Of a DNA stretch of 64,000 bases, positions 31,507 to 43,401 are shown one piece after another. Each line of letters begins with the position of its first letter. Position 1 is the stretch's first letter. The position numbers were made by a program, and so were the translations under genes. The stretch comes from Pictodentalium vernedei. Its lineage: Eukaryota > Mollusca > Scaphopoda > Dentaliida > Dentaliidae. A model generated the notes under the pieces. The model was not told where the DNA came from and searched no databases. It saw nothing but the letters and a program-made list of their open reading frames with translations. The DNA lies in contig CM062294.1 of NCBI GenBank assembly GCA_031216915.1, forward strand, positions 392,079,217 through 392,143,216, in the 5' to 3' direction.

Positions 31507-32632
31507 CAGGGACCAGCCTAGGGGAGAATTTTAGGGAGACTTCATGTCTACCTCCAGAAAAAATAGGGAGACTGCAGAGTCTAGTAGGGAGACTTCATAG
31601 GCAAGTGGGGAAATTTAAGAATATTTATGTACCACCCCTTCATATTTTCAGCTTGTGGTCCTCCATTAACATCCGAGTAATCCAGGTCCAGTTATCTATG
31701 ATGCATCTATGCCAGGTTAAAAAAATCATAAAGTAATTATTGACTGAAAATCACCCACTGCTACCCTCTCCTTCATGACTCCTCCCCTCTTCTTCATGCC
31801 AATCCCCCAGCACCCTCCTGTGGTTGCCTTTCACCAAAGTCAACTAAGCTAATAATGTTCTAAGTTTAAAAATGTGAACAGGACCACAAGTAAGAAGGTT
31901 GCTTGGAAGGTAATAAACAAAATACATTCTGGGGTCGAGTATTTTGTAAAATAAATGTCATTCCGCGTCATTTTTATGGCATTAAGGTGTTATTCCGCGT
32001 CATTCTGGTGTTTAGGTGGACCCCTTTTTCAAGATCCATCATATGCTCACTTGTGCACTGTACAAAGCTTTTCTTGTCATCACTAAAGCTTTTTTCATGT
32101 GTTTCAATTCCATTTGTGTTTTTCTGGGAATACAGGACCTAACAGTTAACAGTCATCAACAAAACGAAATAAAAATACAGAGTTAGAAAATACGTCCGTT
32201 GTGCATACATTTTCGGCATCCTAAACGAGGTAACCTACTTTCAAACTGGGTTATTTTGTTGAGTCGCATAATTTACCTATTTTCGTTTCGACACTTGAAG
32301 CTCCGACTGAAACGGAACAAAATAGAAATAAAAAATCCACAAAAATCGACAATGGACAATTGATTGTCGTGTGATTTCAAATAAACGGTCGCTTATTTGA
32401 CGAATGAAAAAGCCCATTTATCACACTCAGACACATTCGATTCTTGAAAATAATCATTTTCATGTAAACCTCGAATCGAAAATAATCATTTTTATGTAAA
32501 CCTCGGGTCAATCAGTTCAGCCTTTCCTCATTTTGGCCAATTTTTAGAGGGTGACTTGTAGTCGCCCCGACTATATTTCTAAGTGACTTTGGGCTTAGAA
32601 GGGCCACATAATCGCCCTCACGGCTGGCCCTG
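31507..32632. mobile_element. hAT-like element with exact 8-bp duplication
   Basis: CAGGGACCAGCC at the left and GGCTGGCCCTG at the right (one extra A in the left copy), flanked by GAGTACAT at 31499-31506 and 32633-32640. GGGAGACTTCAT-type words repeat near the left end. A 36-bp tandem pair (AAAATAATCATTTT..GTAAACCTCG) lies at about 32446-32516. No transposase frame. Confidence 0.88.
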
Positions 32633-32640
32633 GAGTACAT

Positions 32641-33428
32641 ATTCACCCTCTGATGATATGATCACATCAAATTCAAGCCACTCGAGGTAAGAAGCTCTTT
32701 GCTAATAGATAATTATGCCTAACTACACAATTTACAAACTGGTTGGAAAATTCTAAAGAAATATCAATGACAATCATCCCTCACCTCAAATACACACACA
32801 TGGAAACAAATCACACACGTAAACTTTGTTTCTGGTGGGTGGCATGTTGCATGCCTGTGACTTTCAAATGGCAAGGCCTGGTTTTGTGACCGGGCAATGC
32901 AGGGTGACCAGAGTTACGATGTATTAACTTTTGTTTACTCATTGACGATTTCTGTTAGCACTCGATGGTTTTTGTTTGTGTACTTTTTGCAGAAGTCAGG
33001 TGGCAGTGTTTTGAACTGTTTTCTTGTCATTCCTTACCGAATTTGCATCATAGACAATATATTAATACCAGTGGTTGAAATTAACGGATATCCGGTTGAA
33101 ATCCGGTTATGCCAAATGGTTAGCCGGTTACAAAAATGGGCCAACCATTTCAGCACTACCTAGATTTACTAGATGGTTCCTGCAGACAATGACTTATGAA
33201 GTTCAATGCTTCTCAAGGTTGTTTCTCAACATTTTCAAGGCCCAACAATAACCAAATTCAAAGATTTTCAAGGCCCAGCTTTCACTAGTCCTGAGTAAGA
33301 CCCTCTAGTCATTACATCAACCTCCCACTTCCCTCAGTAGGCCTCTATGGTTGTTACGTTGTCCTCCCACTTCCAATGAAGGGCCATAAGGGAAGTGAGA
33401 GGATAGAGTAATGACCAAAGGATCCTAG
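32641..33428. other. Low-copy stretch with one mini-element
   Basis: Around 33070-33161, AGTGGTTGAAAT and ATTTCAGCACT form short imperfect inverted ends of a ~90-bp unit rich in CCGGTT. Otherwise nothing was recognised. Confidence 0.4.
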
Positions 33429-33634
33429 TTAACCCTTTACCCAACGAATCGCACGCATCCACCCGCGTAATATGCAAATTCAGTAGCTGAAAACAAATTA
33501 TTTTTCGAAAAATTTCAACAAAACCATATCATGTGACCCCCTGATATGGTTTTCTTAAAATTTTTTGAAAAAATTAAAAAAATGATATTTAAAATAATAA
33601 ATATTGAAATCGTCTGCGTAGTGTAAAGGGTTAA
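33429..33634. mobile_element. TTAA MITE, family T1, centre deleted
   Basis: TTAA-CCCTTTACCCAACGAATCG at the left and GTCTGCGTAGTGTAAAGGG-TTAA at the right. The palindromic centre is missing between GTGACCCC and TGATATGGTTTT. Confidence 0.75.
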
Positions 33635-33889
33635 ATGTAGGACTATGCCTTTTACAACTTATTGCACATAAACTATATAGATAGGATTATATGCATTATC
33701 TTCATTTTTATTTCGTAAATATTCAATGCTTTTAATGGATTCCTGGAACATTTCTCAGGATTTAAAGGCCTTCAATGACCCTTACTCAAATTTAAAGCCA
33801 TTCCTTGAATCCAAAGCCATGCAGGAATCCTGTACTAAGCTCATCTGCTGATATAGATTCTGTTAGAATAAGCTAGAGTTTGTTACACC

Positions 33890-34460
33890 TAGGGCTGCAT
33901 GATATTCAAAACTGAATACCGGTATCGGTATTAAAAAAAGTAATGCAGTATACCGGTATATCGAAAACTGTTCAGAAAAATGAATGAAAGTACCACAATC
34001 AAGGCTTGAGGGGTCACAGTTGTAATGAATTAGCATGCCTTGATGACCCGGTTCAAAAAACTTTTACCAAAGGCAGACGATATCAAAATTTATTATTTTA
34101 AAATTTTAAAATAAAAGTTAATCAGATTTTCCAAAAAACGAAAAAAATTCTACAAAACAATATCATATGACCCCTCATTGGAACGAGCTCGTTCCAATGA
34201 GGGTCACATGATATAGTTTTGTTGAAATTTTTAACATTATTTTTTCAACTGCTGAAATTGTATATTACGTGAGCACATGCAGACGATTCCTTGGGTAATG
34301 AGATAATATTATTCATTCGGGGCTACAGTTAAAAAATTCAAGACATCTTCAAAAAATAAAATTGTGGGTAAATAAATAATGACGATAAACCGGTATTTTG
34401 TAAATGCACCGGTATTCAATCGATATTGGTTTGAATACCGGTATATATCGGTTTATAGAG
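33890..34460. mobile_element. hAT-like fragment with decayed T1 MITE inside
   Basis: TAGGGCTGCATGATATTC and repeated ACCGGTAT words mark a hAT-type left end. ACCGGTAT words reappear at 34390-34450, but no CAGCCCTA end was found. A decayed T1 copy occupies about 34051-34304, with the near-perfect centre GGAACGAGCTCGTTCC. Confidence 0.5.
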
Positions 34461-35123
34461 TTTTCAGCAACAAATATTTCCCATAATGCAGTTTCATACT
34501 TAACTAGGTGTGGCCTGTCCCAACTTGGGACCAAGAATACTCTCCATGACACACTCTCTCTGATAGTGGACAACAATAATACCAAGTATCATTAATATCC
34601 TTCAAGGCTATCAAAAGTTCTGAGTCAGACATGACTTTGTATATTTGGATATGGGTATGAGAAGTTGAACAAAGTTTGTGACCTTGACCTTGAGGACAGG
34701 TGTTCCAACCTTATTCTCGACACGCCCTCTATTGGTGGGCAACATTAATACCAAGTATCATTAATATCCTTCAAGGCCAGCAAAAGTTCTGAGATGGAAA
34801 CGATTTGTTATAGTTGGATTTGAATGAGGAGGTATGTGAACTTTAACTAAGTCTGTGACTTTGACCTTGTAGACAGGCATTCCAACCTTATTCGCGACAC
34901 ACCTTCAGACAGACAGATGGACAAACAGACAGACAGACAAAGTGATTCCTATATACCCCTCTGAACTTCGTTCGTGTGGGTATAACTAAATACACCATCT
35001 TTGACAGAGTTTAGTGAGCTCTGTCAAACAGGATATACATGTAATTGGTTAAATTCATAGTTACACAGGAGAAAAACAGTGATTGAAGAAAATCCAGTTG
35101 CACTTCCGTGTGCTAGGGGTTAA
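34460..35123. mobile_element. T4 MITE split by a Helitron-like element
   Basis: ATTTCCCATAATGCAGTTTC (about 34477) is the left arm. The centre TTTGACAGAGTTTAGTGAGC and the right arm follow the insert and end GGGG-TTAA (35120). Confidence 0.55.
34505..34985 (+). mobile_element. Helitron-like element with ~190-bp repeats
   Basis: The 5' palindrome GTCCCAAcTTGGGAC (34517) is followed by two tandem units sharing AATACCAAGTATCATTAATA and GTTCCAACCTTATTC. The sequence then runs through ACAGACAGACAGACAAAGTG to TATACCC..GGGTATAACTAA. There is no target duplication, and the flanks rejoin as a T4 MITE. Confidence 0.6.
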
Positions 35124-35259
35124 CTTCATAAAGATTGCTTAGCTATGTATAAATGGTTTATTTGACAGTGTTAAGTCAATTGCTTCCTTCCACACACTTG
35201 AAATATACATGTATTTGTGTGGGTCTCACAAACTACAACTCGTCCAGAATGTGTAATCA

Positions 35260-35416
35260 ACAAGAGGGATGTCACATCCCGTACACTCACCTACATCCAT
35301 GCTTTATGCAGTCAATCCAATATCAAGAAAGCTCCCTGAAGGGGCATTTTTACTGTTTATCACTCCAAATAATGGATATATTCAATATATATAATGGGAT
35401 ATATTGTAATTAAAAA
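35260..35416 (+). mobile_element. Helitron-like 5' segment (GGGATGTCACATCCC)
   Basis: ACAAGAGGGATGTCACATCC starts with the palindrome GGGATGTcACATCCC, followed by ACTCACCTAC. It is cut at ~35416 by an H3 element, and its remainder was not recognised after 36348. Confidence 0.55.
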
Positions 35417-36348
35417 AAATGCTGATAGGATCACTAATCCAATGTCGAGTTGTGACAGCACAAAAGTGGGTTTAATCATTATCAACTTATCGTCTGGAAA
35501 CCAAATTAACCAACTGTTTACAATTTACTATGTGAAGGGTCACTGTGACCTTGACCTAGTGATTCCGAAATAAACAGGGCTCTTTCTTGCACCAATGCCA
35601 ACCTACCTATGAAGTTTTATGAACGTAGGTGGAACCATTGTCAAATTATCTGGAAACCAATTGTTTTCGATTTGCTATGTTGAAGGTCACTGTGACCTTG
35701 ACCTTTCACCTAGCATGTCCAAAATAAATATGGTTCTTCCTCTCACTGATGCCAACGTACCTATGAAGTTTCATGAATGTGGGTCGAAACATTATCAAGT
35801 TATCATCCGGAAACGAATTGTTTACAATTTACTATGTTGAAGGTCACTGTGACCTTGACCTTTCACTTAGCGAGTCCAAAATACATAGGATTCTTCCTCT
35901 CACTGATGCCAACCTAACTATGAAGTTTCATGAACATGGGTCGAACCATTATCAAGTTATCATCTGGAAACCAATTGTTTTGATTTACTGTGTTCGGGTC
36001 ACTGTGACCTTGACCTTTGACCTAGTGAGTCCAAAATAAATAGGGTTCTTCCTCTCACGAACACCAACCTATATATGAAGTTTCATGAATGTGGGTTGAA
36101 CCGTAGTCAAGTTATCATCCAGAAACCAATTGTTTACAATTTACTATGTTCAAGGTCACTGTGACCTTGATCTTTGACCAAACAAGTCCAAAATTAATAG
36201 GGTTCTTCCACTCACCAATACCAACTTACCTATGAAGTTTCATGAACATGGGTTGAACCATTATCAAGTTATCATCTGGAAACCAATTGTTTACGCCCGC
36301 CGTTCATCAAACTATAAGTCGAGTTTGACTTCGTCACAACTCGACTAA
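35417..36348 (+). mobile_element. Helitron-like H3 element, copy b
   Basis: AAAATGCTGATAGGATCAC, then GTCGAGTTGTGAC, then about five 155-bp core units more diverged than in copy a, then GTCGAGTTTGACTTCGTCAC and AACTCGACTAA. Same termini and 3' hairpin as 12803-13813. Confidence 0.8.
35535..36185. promoter_or_regulatory. Nuclear-receptor-type half-sites in H3 copy b
   Basis: GGTCACTGTGACCTTGACC or near versions occur once per unit (about 35538, 35685, 35841, 35997 and 36152). Despite overall divergence from copy a, the GGTCActgTGACC palindrome is kept in all five units. Confidence 0.5.
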
Positions 36349-37253
36349 ATATACAGTAATGAGATGTAAAGGCACCAACAGTGTACATAAAAGCTGACCG
36401 AAACACTAATTCTTACAACCAAAAAATAACTAAGTTTTGGCTAAATAACTGAGTTTTGGATAAAAATCCCCATCAAATTCCTAAAAGATATAAAATAAGA
36501 ATTGAATAGTACTGCAATGGTCTTCCGTAACCAAAGTCTAAAATATCAATGACCCAGAAAGACACACAAAAACAAAACTCACCTTAACACAAACTTTTAC
36601 AACCTACAACTGACTACCTCCAAAATAAACATTTTGACTAAAAAGAAACATATAGATAATGGACAGCTGGGCAATGATTTCTTGTCCAGAGATGGCTGCC
36701 TTACAACTGGACATATTCAGGTTGACGTGTAGTGGGAATTCAGGACAACTGTGACAATTGGCAGTTTAAAAAGAAGCTAATGGCCTTATCCCTCGACAGA
36801 TATTCAGAGAATGTTCGCTGTAACTTTCAAAGCTGTCCTGATTGCATTTAATTACCAGATAACAAAATAAAAATTATGTCTGTTGATGCCATGATTCCGT
36901 CTCCTTTACTTTACTGCGGTTCAGTTCAGCCCAGTACAGTGCTGAAAAATAACATAAACATTTCACTCTCTCTGGAGCCTCTTTACCCTCAAGGTGCAGC
37001 CAAGCGACACAATCAATTGCCATGGCTATCGAGGAGTATCCCCAACTTACTCCTTGCTGTTTCAGTTAATTTTTGTTCTTTGGTGTGCATGGATACTAAA
37101 TTAAGAACAGTTACACCAACATGTGTAAATTAGGGCCTGAACAAGGAGCAACAGGAAGACAGCTAACTTTGCTATGTCGCTTCCTTGCAAGTATATCAAA
37201 GTATGTTAAAATGAATTATTTAGTTTACCTACTGTACTTTATATGTAATTGAT
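36349..37253. other. Low-copy stretch
   Basis: No repeat end or credible exon. The 85-codon open frame at 36876-37133 (plus) has no recognisable family. Confidence 0.5.
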
Positions 37254-37377
37254 CAGGGTTCTTACAGTCAAGGACCAAAACAATTCCAGGACTTTTCACA
37301 TATATATCAGCATTTTCCAAGGTTGTTTTTTTAAATGTACATTCGGAATATAACCATTTTTAGAAGCCTTACCTATT

Positions 37378-39104
37378 TTAACCCTTTACCTTACATGAAA
37401 AGCAGACGACACTTGCATAAAACATTCTTCAATAACTAATTTTTTGTCTCAAAAACATAGGTTATGCCCTCTCAATGGAACGAGCTCGATGAGCTCGTGT
37501 CAATGAGGGGTCATAACCTATGTTTCTGAGACAAAAATAAACGAGACCCCACGGGACCTGAGGGGACCCACCTGCATGGTAGTCTAAATATTAAACCTGA
37601 GACTTGATTTGAATAAGCTGCATACACCCATCCTCAGAAAAGTATATACCAACTTGATGAAGCAGTTGTGCCCACACAATACACAGGATTTTCCTTCTAT
37701 TTTCAGTTCATGCACTTTTACGTCCCAAAATTGAGATAAACGCATAAAAAACAGATTTTTTTTTATTTTTGTTCGGACATTTTCAAAGTCCCAAACAAAA
37801 TATTTTCAGCCTAAAATTTTTTTTTCTTCTTAATTTTAAGAATTGACCAAAATGCATTAAAAAAAAAAAAAAAGTAATTTCCGGATTTTGGCCCTTAATT
37901 TTCTAAGTCCCACCTGGCCCCCAAATTTTCAGTGTAAAAAAATATTTTTTTTGTCTTAAAATTGACCGAAACGCATAAAAAAAACAAAAAAAAATGTCCG
38001 GATTTTGGTCCAAAATTTTCTAAGTCCGTAACGGGCCCCCAAATTTTCAGCCTAAATATGAACCCAGGGACTTGACTTGAACAAACTTGAATCTCACCCC
38101 CCTAAGGATGCTGCATACCAAATATCAAAACATTCTTATTGATAGATCTAAAGAAGATTTTTTAAAAATATTCCTCATACTGCACTAATTTAAACATCTG
38201 GGCTCCCATAGAGAAGCCAAATATGGACCAAGGGAAATGATTTCAATAAACATGTGAAACAATCTTCCAAAGAAGTTGTATGTGAAATTTGAAAGCTTTT
38301 GGAGCAGTGGTTTGGGAGGAAAGTAGTCTTACATGTTTTTCCCATTACCCACAGTGTTAAAAATGCTGACTCAGCACTTTTTCAAAGTTCCAGAAAAGTA
38401 CCCCATGATAAAACCGATAGCAATTTTTTTTTATCATTCCATTCTGTTGGTCCTAAGGAAACTTCACACCAAATAAGAATTCTCAGTGCCATGTAGTTTT
38501 GGAGATATGGGCATTTTAATTTTTTTCTATTTTTAGCTCCTGCGGTACCCATGGGGCGACGGGAAAAAATGTTTTTGCATAAATTAAGTTCTTATGACCT
38601 AATAAGCCCTCATATCAAATTTGTTCCAAATCTGCCACTCGGTTTGGAAAATAGAAATTTTGGGAGGGGCAAATATTCTTGCCCCTCCCATAACGACGGC
38701 AAATATAGCCCCACACACTTCTCTTTAACAAATCTGAGTCTACACCCCCAAAAGGAAGCTGCACACCAAATATCAAGTCTCTGCCACTGCTGGTTCATGA
38801 GAAGAAGATTTTTTAAGATTTCAGCACACTTTTTGGGTGTGGCCCTACCAAGGGGCGAGGCAACTTGATTTGAATAAAATCAAATTGCGATGTCATAACA
38901 AACTATTATCTCAAATATCAATTAAATTGGTTCAGTAGTTTGGGAGAAGACGCAATCACCATGTTCACGGATGACGGACGGTGAGTGATCACTATGGCTC
39001 TCCAGACTGAAAGTCAGGCGAGCTTAAAAAATAATTGAAATTAATTGGCCATTTTTGAGAACAGCACTGGCCGGTTTTGACCATTACATTGGGTAAAGGG
39101 TTAA
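37378..39104 (+). mobile_element. T2 MITE split by an H1 element
   Basis: TTAA-CCCTTTACCTTACATGAA at the left, the centre ATGGAACGAGCTCGATGAGC, then GTTTCTGAGACAAAAAT (37537). After the insert, ATAATTGAAATTAATTGGCC..CATTACATTGGGTAAAGGG-TTAA (39101). Confidence 0.8.
37541..39025 (+). mobile_element. Helitron-like H1 element, short-core copy
   Basis: Starts ACGAGACCCCACGGGACC and ends CCAGACTGAAAGTCAGGCGAGCTTAA. The core has one to two repeat units plus an A-rich region with three AAACGCATAAAAAA-like copies (37740-38040). The 3' part matches 3600-4332 and 20000-20689. Inserted in a T2 MITE without target duplication. Confidence 0.75.
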
Positions 39105-39821
39105 AAATGTCTTCTACCTCATCCTTCTCAATTCCAGAAAAACAGTGCTTCTAAAATGCTCTGTAACAAAATTATGGTGCTTACAGAATGACACCCAGCT
39201 AAATAATGCCTGAACTTTAATTCCTCATTTATCGATTAACCATGATTTATATTCATATTTTAATTTTTCAACAAAAAAAAAGTGCAAAAGAGATGTTTCA
39301 ATTGCCCACTTTTACATGGTAAAAATGAGAAAAAGGGCAAAATTCAAGGACTTTCAAGGAGTCTGATGGATTTTCATGTATTTTTCAAGTACATTTTCTG
39401 AATTTTCAAAATTCAAGGAGTAAGATTGAAATTCAAGGACTTTTCAAGGATGTGAACACCCTGTTTATATACTGTGAATAAGGGTGAATTGAATTGTTCA
39501 GGCCTTTAAGGGTTAATAAAACTGAAAAGAAAATCATTAATTTCTCACATGAAAATGAACACTTCAACTGCTTTCATGTATCAACAAGGCATCATAAGTA
39601 ACAAACATAGAAAATTTTGAAAATACAGAAGGTTTGGTTATTCAATGATTGGTTTGATTAATTTTTTGGTATCCCACGATATCAGAATAAGCTCGATTTT
39701 TTGGTATATTGCCTATTTCTAGAAAATAAGTGCTTTACAGGACCAAAATGGGAACCTTATTATCCCCACATTTTCAAAAATGCGGGATATTGTCATGATC
39801 TCCGTCCGAACGTCACATCCT

Positions 39822-42800
39822 GAAAGGCTCCTATGGTATTCAATTCGAAACGTTTAAACTATGATAATGTGTCCAGGTAACATCTCTAGATGTGCATGAA
39901 GGTTTCAGAATTTTGATTTTGCCCCCGGTGGTTCCAGTGAAACCACTATTATCGTTAGAAAATCAGTTTTCATCGAAAGGCTCCTAGGGTGTTTAATTCG
40001 AAATGCTTCAACTCTGCTAATGTGTTCAGGTAGCAACTCTAGTCGTGCATGAAGGTTTCGGAATTTTGATTCGGCCCCCGGTGGTTCCAGTGGAACCACT
40101 TTTATCATTAGAAAATCAGTTTTCATCGAAAGGCTCCTAGGGTATTCAATTCGAAACGTTTAAACTATGCTAATGTGTTCAGGTAACATCTCTAGATGTG
40201 CATGAAGGTTTCGGAATTTTGATTTTGCCCCAGGTGGTTCCAGTGGAACCACTTTTATCGTGAGAAAATCAGTTTTCATCGAAAGGATCCTAGGGTATTT
40301 AATTCGAAACGCTTAAACTAGGCTAATGTGTTCAGGTAACATCTCTAGATGTGCATGAAGGTTTCGGAATTTTGATTTTGCCCCCAGTGGTTCCAGTGGA
40401 ACCACTTTTATCATTACAAAATCAGTTTTCATTGAAAGGCTCCTAGGGTATTCAATTCGAAATGCTTCAACTATGCTAATGTGTTCAGGTAGCAACTATA
40501 GATGTGCATGAAGGTTTCAGAATTTTGCTTTGGCCCCCGGGGTTTCCAGTGGAACCACTTTTATCGTTAGAAAATCAGTTTTTATCGAAAGGCTCCTAGG
40601 GTATTCAATTCGAAACATTTGAACTATTCTAATGTGTTCAGGTAACATCTCTAGATGTGCATGAAGGTTTCGGAATTTTGATTTTGCCCCCGGTGGTTCC
40701 AGTGGAACCACTTTTATCTTTAGAAATTCAGTTTTCATCGAAAGGCTCCTAGGGTATTTAATTCAAAACCTTTAAACTATGCTAATGTGTTCAGGTAACA
40801 TCTCTAGATGTGCATGAACGTTTCAGAATTTTGATTTTGCCCCCGGTGGTTCCAGTGGAACCACTTTTATTGTTAGAAAATCATTTTTCATAGAAAGGCT
40901 CGTAGGGTATTCAATTCGAAACGTTTAAACTATGCTAATGTGTTCAGGTAACATCTCTAGATGTGCATGAAGGTTTCGGAATTTTTATTTTGCCCTCGAT
41001 GGTTTCAGTGGAACGACTTTTATCGTTTGACAATCAGTTTTCATCAAAAGGCTCCTAGGGTATTTAATTCAAAACGTTTAAACTATGCTAATGTGTTCAG
41101 GTAGCAATTCTAGATGTGCATAAAGGTTTCGGAATTTGGATTTTGCCCCTGGTGGTTCCAGTGGAACCACTTTTATCGTTAGAAAATCAGTTTTCATCGA
41201 AAGGCTCCTAGGGTATTTAATTCAAAATGCTTCAGCTATCCTAATGTGTTCCGGTAGCAACTCTAGATGTGCATGAAGGTTTCAGAATTTTGATTGGGAC
41301 CCCGGGGGTTCCAGTGGAACCACTTTTATCGTTAGAAAATCAGTTTTCATCGAAAGGCTCCTAGGGTATTCAATTCGAAATGTTTAAACTATGCTAATGT
41401 GTTCAGGTAACATCTCTAGATGTGCATGAAGGTTTCTTTCGGTATTTTGATTTTGCCCCCAGTGGTTCCAGTGGAACCACTTTTATCATCAGAAAATCAG
41501 TTTTCATCAAAAGGCTCGTAGGGTATTTAATTTGAAACATTTGAACTATGCTAATGTGTTCAGGTAACATCTCTAGATGTGCATGAAGGTTTTGGAATTT
41601 TGATTTTGCCCCCGGTGGTTCCAGGGGAACCGCTATTATCATTAGAAAATCAGTTTTCATCGAAAGGCTCCTAGGGTATTTAATTCAAAATGCTTAAACT
41701 ATGCTAATGTGTTCAGGTAACATCTCTTGATGTGTATGAAGGTTTCGGAATTTTGATTTTGCCCCCGGTGGCTTCAGTGGAACCACTTTTATCATTAGAA
41801 AATCAGTTTTCATCGACAGGCTCCTAAGGTATTCAATTCATGGTTTCGGAATTTTAATTCGGCCCCCGGTGGTTCCAGTGGAACCACTTTTATCATTAGA
41901 AAATCAGTTTTCATCGAAAGGCTCCTAGGGTATTCAATTCGAAACGTTTGAACTATGCTAATGTGTTCATGTAACATCTCTAGATGTGTATGAAGGTTTC
42001 AGAATTTTGATTTTGCCCCCGGTGGTTCCAGTGGAACCACTTTTATCATTAGAAAATCAGTTTTCGTCGAAAGGCTCCGAGGGTATTCAATTCGAAACGT
42101 TTAAACTATGCTAATGTGTTCAGGTAACATCTCTAGATGTGCATGAAGGTTTCGGTATTTTGATTTTTCCCCCGGTGGTTCCAGTGGAACCACTTTTATC
42201 ATTAAAAAATCAGTTTTCATTGAAAGGCTCCTAGGGTATTCAATTCGAAACGTTTAAATTATGCTAATGTATTCAGGTACCATCTCTAGATGTGCATGAA
42301 GGTTTCGGAATTTTGATTTTGCGCCCGGTGGTTCCAGTGGAACCACTTTTATCATTAGAAAGTCAGTTTTCATCGAAAGGCTCCTAGGGTATTCAATTCG
42401 AAACGTTTGAACTATGCTAATGTGTTCATGTAACATCTCTAGATGTGTATGAAGGTCTCAGAATTTTGATTTTGCCCCCGGTGGTTCCAGTGGAACCACT
42501 TTTATCATTAGAAAATCAGTTTTCATCTAAAGGCTCCGAGGGTATTCAATTCGAAATGTTTAAACTATGCTAATGTGTTCAGGTAACATCTCTAGATGTG
42601 CATGAAGGTTTCGGTATTTTGATTTTGCCCCCGGTGGTTCCAGTGGAACCACTTTTATCGTTAGAAAATCAGTTTTCATCGAAAGGCTCCTAGGGTATTC
42701 AATTCGAAACGTTTAAATTATGCTAATGTATTCAGGTACCATCTCTAGATGTGCATGAAGGTTTCGGAATTTTGATTTTGCATACGGTGGTTCCAGTGGA

Positions 42801-43401
42801 ACCACTTTTATCATTAGAAAGTCAGTTTTCATCGAAAGGCTCCTGGGGTATTCAATTCGAAACGTTTAAGCTATGCTAATGTGTTCAGGTAACATCTCTA
42901 GATGTGCATGAAGGTTTCGGTATTTTTGATTTTTATCATTAGAAAATCAGTTTTCATCGAAAGGCTCCTAGGGTATTTAATTCCAAATGCTTAAACTATG
43001 CTAATGTGTTCAGGTAACATCTCTATATGTGCATTAAGGTTTCGGAATTTTGATTCGGCCCCCGGTGGTTCCAGTGGAACCACTTTTATCGTTAGAGAAT
43101 CAGTTTTCATCGAAAGGAACCTAGGGTATTTAATTCGAAATGCTTAAACTATGCTAATGTGTTCAGGTAGCAACTCTAGACGTGCATGAAGGTTTCGGAA
43201 TTCTGATTCAGCCCCCGGTGGTTCCAGTGGAACCACTTTTATCATTAGAAAATCAGTTTTCATCGAAAGGCTCCTAGGGTATTCAATTCGAAACGTTTAA
43301 ACTATGCTAATGTGTTCAGGTAACATCTCTAGATGTGCATGAAGGTTTCAGAATTTTGATTTGGCCCCCGGTGGTTCCAGTGGAACCACTTTTATCGTTA
43401 A
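39822..43401. repeat. 153-bp tandem array, main block
   Basis: Period 153 is exact between several units (AATCAGTTTT at 39961, 40114 and 40267). Units carry GGTGGTTCCAGTGGAACCAC, a near-perfect palindrome, and AACATCTCTAGATGTGCATG. Because 153 is 51 codons, a minus-strand frame recurs in every unit and gives 60-85-codon open frames; stops interrupt it. Higher-order similarity is visible: the block 41950-42300 nearly repeats at 42400-42740. Confidence 0.9.

Larger units (their letters stand above)
37254..39463. mobile_element. hAT-like element hosting a MITE and an H1
   Basis: CAGGGTTCTTACAGTCAAGG at the left and the complement of CAGGGTGTTCACATCCTTGA at the right, with subterminal TTCAAGGACTTTTC-type words. 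Target duplications are not recognisable. Without the nested 1.7 kb it is about 480 bp. Confidence 0.6.

Noticed and set aside
33890..35145. Complete hAT with TAGGGCTG ends
   Set aside because: Only the left end is present. No CAGCCCTA with a matching GTTACACC duplication was found downstream.
39905..43200. Series of 60-85-codon minus-strand open frames with a common 51-residue period
   Set aside because: By-product of the 153-bp unit length being a multiple of three. Stops and indels vary between units with no sign of protein-level constraint.
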